Assembly (NCBI RefSeq): GCF_019602855.1
Contig: NZ_CP080767.1
Coordinates: forward strand, 806,001 to 870,000
DNA length: 64,000 nucleotides
From: Cupriavidus pinatubonensis
GTDB taxonomy: Bacteria; Pseudomonadota; Gammaproteobacteria; Burkholderiales; Burkholderiaceae
Reading direction: 5' to 3'
A program made the translations under genes and the position numbers. The notes beneath the pieces are model-generated. The model was not told the DNA's origin. It made no database searches and saw only the letters and a program-made list of their open reading frames with translations. Below, in pieces: positions 58,901 to 64,000 of this stretch; within the stretch, counting starts at the first letter, position 1; every line of letters starts with the position of its first letter.

Positions 58901-59659
58901 ATGAAAGCACGCGTTTCCACCCTGTTGTGGCTTGCCGCCGTTTCCGGTGCAGCCATGCTGCCCCTTGCTCCGGCCCGTGCCGGCGTGTTCGATGATGACG
59001 AGGCGCGCCGCGCCGTGATCACCCTGCGCGACCAGTTCAACGGTTTCCAGGCGACCGCGACGCAGCGCATCGAGCAGAACAGCCGCACGACGATCGACAT
59101 CCAGAACCAGCTGGAAGGCCTTCGCCAGGAGGTCGCCCGGCTGCGCGGCCAGAACGAGGTGCTGCAGAACACGGTGGAAACGCTGCAAAAGCAGCAGAAG
59201 GACTACTACGCGGACCTCGATGCGCGCCTGAAGAAATTCGAGCCGCAGCAGGTCACCGTGGAAGGCCGCGAGGGCACGGTCCAGCCCAATGAAAAGCCCG
59301 AGTACGACGCCGCGCTCAAGCAGTTCCAGGCCGGCGACTTCAAGAGCTCCGGCAATTCGTTTGCGGCGTTCGTCAAGAAGTATCCGCAGAGCCCGTACCT
59401 GCCGCTCGCGCAGTATTGGCTTGGAAATGCTCTTTACGCGCAACGCGACTACAAGGGCTCGACCACCGTGCTGCAGAACATGCTGCAGGCGAACCCGACG
59501 CACCCGAAGGCGCCCGATGCCATGATCGCCATCGCCAACAACCAGCTGGAGTCCGGCCAGAAGGCTGCGGCGCGCAAGACGCTGGAGCAGGTGGTGGCCA
59601 AGTATCCGGGTACCGAAGGCGCGCAGGCCGCAAGCAACCGGCTCAAGACGCTGAAGTAA
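58901..59659 (+). CDS. cpoB: Cell division coordinator CpoB (YbgF)
   Basis: 252 residues. Signal peptide to about residue 28, a coiled coil (residues 45-110) and C-terminal TPR repeats with Y-D-A-A-L-K-Q-F-Q-A-G-D-F and Y-W-L-G-N-A-L-Y. CpoB is the periplasmic protein that links Tol-Pal with peptidoglycan synthesis. Last gene of the operon; a terminator follows. Confidence 0.93.
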   Translation: MKARVSTLLWLAAVSGAAMLPLAPARAGVFDDDEARRAVITLRDQFNGFQATATQRIEQNSRTTIDIQNQLEGLRQEVARLRGQNEVLQNTVETLQKQQKDYYADLDARLKKFEPQQVTVEGREGTVQPNEKPEYDAALKQFQAGDFKSSGNSFAAFVKKYPQSPYLPLAQYWLGNALYAQRDYKGSTTVLQNMLQANPTHPKAPDAMIAIANNQLESGQKAAARKTLEQVVAKYPGTEGAQAASNRLKTLK

Positions 59660-59684
59660 GCCGGTACGGCACCAGATTGACTGC

Positions 59685-59710
59685 AAAGCCCGCGTTCAGC
59701 GGGCTTTTTT
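59685..59710 (+). terminator. Terminator of the tol-pal operon
   Basis: GCCCGC-GTTCA-GCGGGC stem preceded by AAA and followed by six T; 25 nt after the cpoB stop. Confidence 0.9.
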
Positions 59711-59779
59711 CCGTCTCGCGCTAAAATACGCGATTCGCCTGCAATTTTCGCGTGCCGCCTGCGCGGCGCGACTGCCATC

Positions 59780-60460
59780 ATGACCAAACGCGCCATTGTC
59801 CTGCTTTCGGGCGGGCTTGATTCCGCCACCGTTCTTGCCATGGCCAAGGCCCAGGGCTTCGAGACCTATGCGCTGTCGATGCGCTATGGCCAGCGCCATT
59901 CTTCCGAGCTTGATGCGGCCAAACAGGTCGCCAGCGCGCTCGGCGCCGTGCGCCACGAAATCGTCGACCTGGACCTGCGCCGCTTCGGTGGCTCCGCGCT
60001 GACCGACGACAAGCTCGACGTGCCGACCGGCGGCGCGTCGTCGGGTATTCCAATCACCTACGTGCCAGCGCGCAACACCATCATGCTGTCGCTGGCACTC
60101 GGCTGGGCCGAAGCCGTTGGCGGGCGCGACCTGTTCTTCGGTGCGAACGCCGTGGACTACTCGGGCTATCCTGATTGCCGTCCCGAATACGTCGCAGCCT
60201 ACGAGACGCTGGCCAACCTCGCCACCAAGGCCGGCGTGGAGGGTGACCGCTTCCATGTGCATGCGCCGATCATCGACATGACCAAGGCCGAGATCATCCG
60301 CGCGGGTATTCGCCTCGGTGTCGATTACAGCATGACGGTGTCATGCTACAAGGCCGACGACGACGGCCGCGCCTGCGGCGTCTGCGATTCCTGCCGTATC
60401 CGCCGCGCCGGCTTCGAAGCAGCCGGTGTTCCCGACCCGACTCGTTACCAGAACGCCTGA
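59780..60460 (+). CDS. queC: 7-cyano-7-deazaguanine synthase QueC
   Basis: 226 residues. ATP-dependent enzyme making preQ0 in queuosine biosynthesis. P-loop-like [10 protein letters not shown] near residues 8-17, and the zinc Cys cluster S-C-Y-K-A and C-G-V-C-D-S-C near residues 189-208. A TAAAAT box at 59722-59727 may be its -10. I see no preQ1 riboswitch. Confidence 0.96.
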   Translation: MTKRAIVLLSGGLDSATVLAMAKAQGFETYALSMRYGQRHSSELDAAKQVASALGAVRHEIVDLDLRRFGGSALTDDKLDVPTGGASSGIPITYVPARNTIMLSLALGWAEAVGGRDLFFGANAVDYSGYPDCRPEYVAAYETLANLATKAGVEGDRFHVHAPIIDMTKAEIIRAGIRLGVDYSMTVSCYKADDDGRACGVCDSCRIRRAGFEAAGVPDPTRYQNA

Positions 60461-60493
60461 GCAGCCCCCAGCTTTTTCTTCATCGCCCCCGAC

Positions 60494-61615
60494 ATGCCCG
60501 AGATCGATATCGCCGCGCTTTCGCGCACCGTGCTGCTGAGCACTTTTGTCCTGACCTTCCTGTTCGGCGCCATCCTGCAGCGCACGCACTTCTGCACCAT
60601 GGGCGCGGTCTCGGACATCGTCAACATGGGCGACTGGAGCCGCATGCGCATGTGGGGCCTGGCCATCGGCGTGGCGATGATCGGCACCGGCGTGCTGGCG
60701 TGGGCCGGGCTCATCGATCCGACCAAGACCATTTACGCGGCGAACAAGCTGGGCTGGCTGTCGGCGCTCTCGGGCGGCCTGATGTTCGGCTTCGGCATGG
60801 TGCTGGCCTCGGGCTGCGGCAGCAAGACGCTGGTGCGGATCGGCGCGGGCAACCTCAAGTCCCTGGTGGTGTTCGTATTCCTCGGGCTGTCCGCCTATAT
60901 GACACTGCGCGGCCTGTTCGGCGTGGTGCGCGTCAATACCGTTGACGCGGTCTCGGTCACGTTGCCGGTCACACAGGATCTGCCGTCGCTGCTGTCGCAA
61001 GGCACCGGTGTCGCGCGCGGCGCGCTGCAGCTCGGGCTAGGCCTGGTACTTGGTGGAGCGCTGGTGGTCTGGGCGCTCGTGGCACGCGGTTTCCGCACGT
61101 TCGACAACATGCTCGGTGGCGTCGGCGTCGGCCTGATCATCGTCGCGATGTGGTACGTGTCGGGTCACATCGGCTATGTAGCCGAAGATCCGAACACGCT
61201 GGAAGAGCTGTTCGTCGCTACCAACAGCGGCCGCATGGAAAGCCTGAGCTTCGTGGCGCCGTACGCCTATACGCTCGACTGGCTGATGATGTTCAGCGAC
61301 AAGAGCAAGGTGCTGACCATCGGCATCGTCAGCGTCTTCGGCGTGATTGCCGGTGCGTCGGTGTATGCGCTGGCTACTCGCACATTCCGCTGGGAAGGGT
61401 TCGGCAATGCGGAGGACGTCGCCAACCACATGATCGGGGGCATCCTGATGGGAGCAGGCGGTGTGACGGCGCTCGGCTGCACGGTGGGGCAGGGGCTGTC
61501 CGGCGTGTCGACGCTGGCCATCGGCTCGTTCATCGCCTTCGGCGGCATTCTCGCGGGCGCAGTGCTGGCATTCCGCTACCAGATATGGCGCCTTGAGCGC
61601 ATGGCATTCGCCTGA
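60494..61615 (+). CDS. YeeE/YedE family sulfur-compound transporter
   Basis: 373 residues with nine or so hydrophobic segments. Characteristic Cys motifs: T-H-F-C-T-M-G-A near residue 32, A-S-G-C-G-S-K-T near residue 99 and L-G-C-T-V-G-Q-G-L-S-G near residue 325. Members such as TsuA carry thiosulfate across the inner membrane through these Cys. It follows queC by 33 nt; the link, if any, is unclear. Confidence 0.88.
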   Translation: MPEIDIAALSRTVLLSTFVLTFLFGAILQRTHFCTMGAVSDIVNMGDWSRMRMWGLAIGVAMIGTGVLAWAGLIDPTKTIYAANKLGWLSALSGGLMFGFGMVLASGCGSKTLVRIGAGNLKSLVVFVFLGLSAYMTLRGLFGVVRVNTVDAVSVTLPVTQDLPSLLSQGTGVARGALQLGLGLVLGGALVVWALVARGFRTFDNMLGGVGVGLIIVAMWYVSGHIGYVAEDPNTLEELFVATNSGRMESLSFVAPYAYTLDWLMMFSDKSKVLTIGIVSVFGVIAGASVYALATRTFRWEGFGNAEDVANHMIGGILMGAGGVTALGCTVGQGLSGVSTLAIGSFIAFGGILAGAVLAFRYQIWRLERMAFA

Positions 61616-61630
61616 GCCGGTGATCCATGC

Positions 61631-61660
61631 TTGACACATCGGGAGGTGTGTCACTATAAT
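61631..61660 (+). promoter_or_regulatory. Near-consensus promoter of tRNA-Lys
   Basis: TTGACA (61631-61636), 18-nt spacer, TATAAT (61655-61660): both hexamers are perfect sigma-70 consensus, in keeping with a stable-RNA gene. Confidence 0.88.
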
Positions 61661-61677
61661 CGCGGTTCTGTTTTTTC

Positions 61678-61753
61678 GGGTCGTTAGCTCAGTCGGTAGA
61701 GCAGCGGACTTTTAATCCGTTGGTCGCGTGTTCGAGTCACGCACGACCCACCA
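61678..61753 (+). tRNA. tRNA-Lys (anticodon TTT)
   Basis: 76-nt cloverleaf: acceptor GGGTCGT/ACGACCC, D arm AGCTCAGTCGGTAGAGC, anticodon loop CTTTTAA (TTT), T arm GCGTG-TTCGAGT-CACGC, encoded CCA. Confidence 0.97.
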
Positions 61754-61762
61754 GCATTTCGA

Positions 61763-61794
61763 AGGGCCTGTGGCGCAAGTCACAGGCCCTTTTT
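61763..61794 (+). terminator. Terminator after tRNA-Lys
   Basis: AGGGCCTGTG/CACAGGCCCT 10-bp stem, 8-nt loop, then TTTT; 9 nt downstream of the tRNA. Confidence 0.93.
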
Positions 61795-61998
61795 GCATTG
61801 TTGCGCGCCGAGCCACACCGCCCGTTGGCCCCATACGGGCTGCAAACACTAGGCCACTCCCCACCAGAGTGTGGACAAGTCCGTATTAACCTCTTCGAGT
61901 TAGAGACATCGCCCATCCCGCCACGGACAATGAACAGCAATCCTGGCAGCAAGGTTGTGTCCCGCCACGCTGCCGGCGCCCCAACCGTCGGAAGTCCT

Positions 61999-64000
61999 AT
62001 GCGGCAAGCAGGCAAGTCTTTGCCGGGCGATGTGCATGCATTGCGCGTTATCTGGCCGTTCGTTCCTGTGGTCATCGCGCTGGCGCTGTTTACCATCGCC
62101 AGTGTCGACGTACTGTCTGCCGCGCGCGCGCTTGTTGCGGGTGAGAGTCAGTGGTCCAGGGGCCAGAAGAACGCCGTCATGCACCTGCTGCGTTATGGCG
62201 AAGACCGCGACGAGGCCGATTTCCGGGCTTATCTATCGGATATTGCCGCGCCGATGGGCGACCACCGTGCGCGCATCGAGCTGGATCGCGACAAGCCCGA
62301 CTACGAGCGCGCGCGTGCCGGCTTTCTCGCGGGCGCCATCCACGCCGACGACATCGCGGGCATCTTCCGTCTCTACCGCAACTTTCGCCATGTCGAGGAA
62401 GTGGATGCGGCGATCCGCATCTGGGCGGAAGGCGATCGCGAGATCGCGGCCCTGCATGAGCAGGCGATGGCGCTGCGTCAACTGGTTGCCGAGCCCGGCT
62501 GTGGCGTCGCGTGCGTCGAGCCGGTGTTGCAGGGCATTGTCGCCATCGACGCACGGCTGACGCCGCTCGAAGCGGCGTTTTCGCAGCAGTTGGGCAAGGC
62601 GTCGCGGCGCGTAACACGATGGCTTACAGTCGGTGCAGTCGTGGTCGCATTGGCGCTGCTGCTGTCCGGCATCCTGCTTTGCCAGGGACGGCTGCGGCGC
62701 GAACGCCGGCTGCGTGAAGCGCTGGCCACCAGCGAGGAGCGTCTGCAACTGGCCGTGGGCGGCAGCAACGACGGGCTGTGGGACTGGGATGTGCGCAGCG
62801 GCAAGCTGTATTTTTCGCCGCGCTGCGCGCAGATGCTCGGGTTCGAGCCGGACGCCTTGCCGCACGCGCGGGAGACGCTGCTCGGCCTGCTCCATCCAGC
62901 TGACCTGAATGGCTTTGACGACAAGCTCTGGCGCCATCTGCGGCGCGGCGATCCGTACGATGCCAACTTCCGGTTGCGTACGAGCGGCGATGGCTATCTG
63001 TGGGTCCGCGCACGCGGCCGGCTCGTACGTGGCGACGATGGACGAGTGATGCGCATGGCTGGTTCGCTCACGGATATCTCCGAGCACAAGCGCTACGAGT
63101 CCCAACTGTTCGCCGAGAAGGAACGGGCCCAGGTCACGCTGCAGGCAATCGGCGATGCCGTGGTCACCACCGACGTCTGGGGCCGCATCGAATCGCTAAA
63201 TCCGGCCGCCGAGGCGTTGACCGGCTGGCGCGAGGAAGAGGCGCGCGGCCGCCTGCTCCAGCAGGTTTGCGCGCTTTGCGACGAGGGCAGCGAGGCGCCG
63301 CTGCGCAACCTGGTCGCGCTGGCGCTGCAGCAGCGGTGGCCCGGCATGACGGCATTGCTGACCGGCCGCGGCGGGCGCACGGTGGCGGTGAAGCCATCGG
63401 TCGCGCTGATTCGCGACCGCTCGGCGCAGGCGATCGGCGTCGTCGTCGTGCTGCACGACATCAGCCACGAGCGCGAACACGCGGCCCGGCTGGCGCACGA
63501 AGCCAGCCACGACGCGCTCACTGGCCTGGTCAACCGGACCGAGTTCGAGCGCCGCCTGGCGGCAGCGATTGCGCGGGTGCGGGTCACCAGCGGCACGCAT
63601 GCGCTGATGTACCTGGACCTCGACCAGTTCAAGGTTGTGAACGATACCTGCGGCCACGCCGCCGGCGACGAACTGATTCGCCAGATGGCGGCGGTCATGC
63701 GCGCCCAGTTGCGCAAGGGCGATACGCTCGCACGGCTTGGCGGCGACGAATTCGGCATTCTGCTCGAACATTGTCCGGCGCCGGACGCAGAGCGGATGGC
63801 CGAGTCGCTGCGGCGTGCGGTGGCCGGATTCCGCTTCACTCACCGTCAGCGCACCTTTGCTGTGGGCGTCAGCATCGGCCTGGTGGCGCTGGACGGCGAC
63901 ACCGGCGGCGTGGCGGAAGCAATGAGCGCAGCCGACGCGGCCTGCTATGTGGCGAAGGAGAATGGCCGTAACCGGGTGCAGGTCTACCATCCGCAGGACA
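61999..64000 (+). CDS. Membrane PAS-GGDEF signalling protein, 3' truncated by window edge
   Basis: 667 residues visible, no stop. TM1 (about residues 16-38), a periplasmic domain to about 205, TM2 (210-232), then two PAS domains (first with S-N-D-G-L-W-D-W-D near residue 260, second with A-I-G-D-A-V-V-T-T-D near residue 380) and a GGDEF domain with R-L-G-G-D-E-F near residue 582. An R-K-G-D inhibitory-site motif lies 5 residues before GGDEF. So it should make cyclic di-GMP with product inhibition; an EAL domain may follow beyond the window. GGAAG before ATG 61999 supports this start; ATG 61930 is in frame and adds 23 residues. Confidence 0.9.
   Translation, partial: MRQAGKSLPGDVHALRVIWPFVPVVIALALFTIASVDVLSAARALVAGESQWSRGQKNAVMHLLRYGEDRDEADFRAYLSDIAAPMGDHRARIELDRDKPDYERARAGFLAGAIHADDIAGIFRLYRNFRHVEEVDAAIRIWAEGDREIAALHEQAMALRQLVAEPGCGVACVEPVLQGIVAIDARLTPLEAAFSQQLGKASRRVTRWLTVGAVVVALALLLSGILLCQGRLRRERRLREALATSEERLQLAVGGSNDGLWDWDVRSGKLYFSPRCAQMLGFEPDALPHARETLLGLLHPADLNGFDDKLWRHLRRGDPYDANFRLRTSGDGYLWVRARGRLVRGDDGRVMRMAGSLTDISEHKRYESQLFAEKERAQVTLQAIGDAVVTTDVWGRIESLNPAAEALTGWREEEARGRLLQQVCALCDEGSEAPLRNLVALALQQRWPGMTALLTGRGGRTVAVKPSVALIRDRSAQAIGVVVVLHDISHEREHAARLAHEASHDALTGLVNRTEFERRLAAAIARVRVTSGTHALMYLDLDQFKVVNDTCGHAAGDELIRQMAAVMRAQLRKGDTLARLGGDEFGILLEHCPAPDAERMAESLRRAVAGFRFTHRQRTFAVGVSIGLVALDGDTGGVAEAMSAADAACYVAKENGRNRVQVYHPQD

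Noticed and set aside
59711-59779. preQ1 riboswitch before queC
   Set aside because: No preQ1-I or preQ1-II pattern; the region holds only a -10-like TAAAAT and a short spacer.

Overview
The window is about 64 kb of high-GC chromosome from a betaproteobacterium of the Burkholderiaceae, most like Cupriavidus or Ralstonia. The main reasons are an intracellular polyhydroxybutyrate (PHB) depolymerase beside an acetoacetyl-CoA synthetase, the riboflavin gene set ending in ribB-ribH-nusB, a complete ybgC-tolQRAB-pal-cpoB operon, and type IV minor-pilin operons in the PilV-PilW-PilX-PilY1-PilE style. Genus assignment is inference; no rRNA is present.

Layout. 0-9 kb: the end of a META/DUF4377 protein, then on the minus strand a tetR-adaptor-RND efflux operon followed by a PIMT-like methyltransferase, a rhodanese and a TolC-type outer-membrane factor. 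9-15.8 kb: envelope and housekeeping genes (YkgJ-type protein, DUF1439 lipoprotein, uppP, trmB, an O-antigen ligase-like protein and a GT8 glycosyltransferase in a lower-GC patch, tRNA-Gly, aldose epimerase). 15.8-24.6 kb: phaZ, a GST, acetoacetyl-CoA synthetase, ubiD, a lytic transglycosylase with a long leader, and an aminotransferase.

24.7-39.8 kb is the most unusual part. The riboflavin genes lie on the minus strand as ribD-ribE and ribB-ribH-nusB, but about 11 kb of other genes separates the two halves. In minus-strand order the block holds a 265-aa protein of unknown function, a 1578-aa protein built almost wholly of octapeptide repeats, a TPR plus GT41 (SPINDLY/OGT-like) glycosyltransferase, a cytoplasmic chemoreceptor-like protein with its signalling part first, and an IS110-family element next to ribB. 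I propose that the repeat protein is the substrate of the glycosyltransferase, forming a candidate surface or cytoplasmic glycoprotein system.

39.8-51.8 kb: two complete six-gene minor-pilin operons diverge from one 490-bp region. The minus-strand copy has a short PilY1-like protein without the N-terminal von Willebrand domain; the plus-strand copy has a full PilY1 with a 20-glycine tract. 51.8-64 kb: nrdR, glyA with a recognisable ZTP (pfl) riboswitch leader, the Tol-Pal operon (with a 15-bp tandem repeat in tolA), queC, a YeeE/YedE sulfur transporter, tRNA-Lys with a near-consensus promoter, and the start of a membrane PAS-GGDEF protein that runs off the window.
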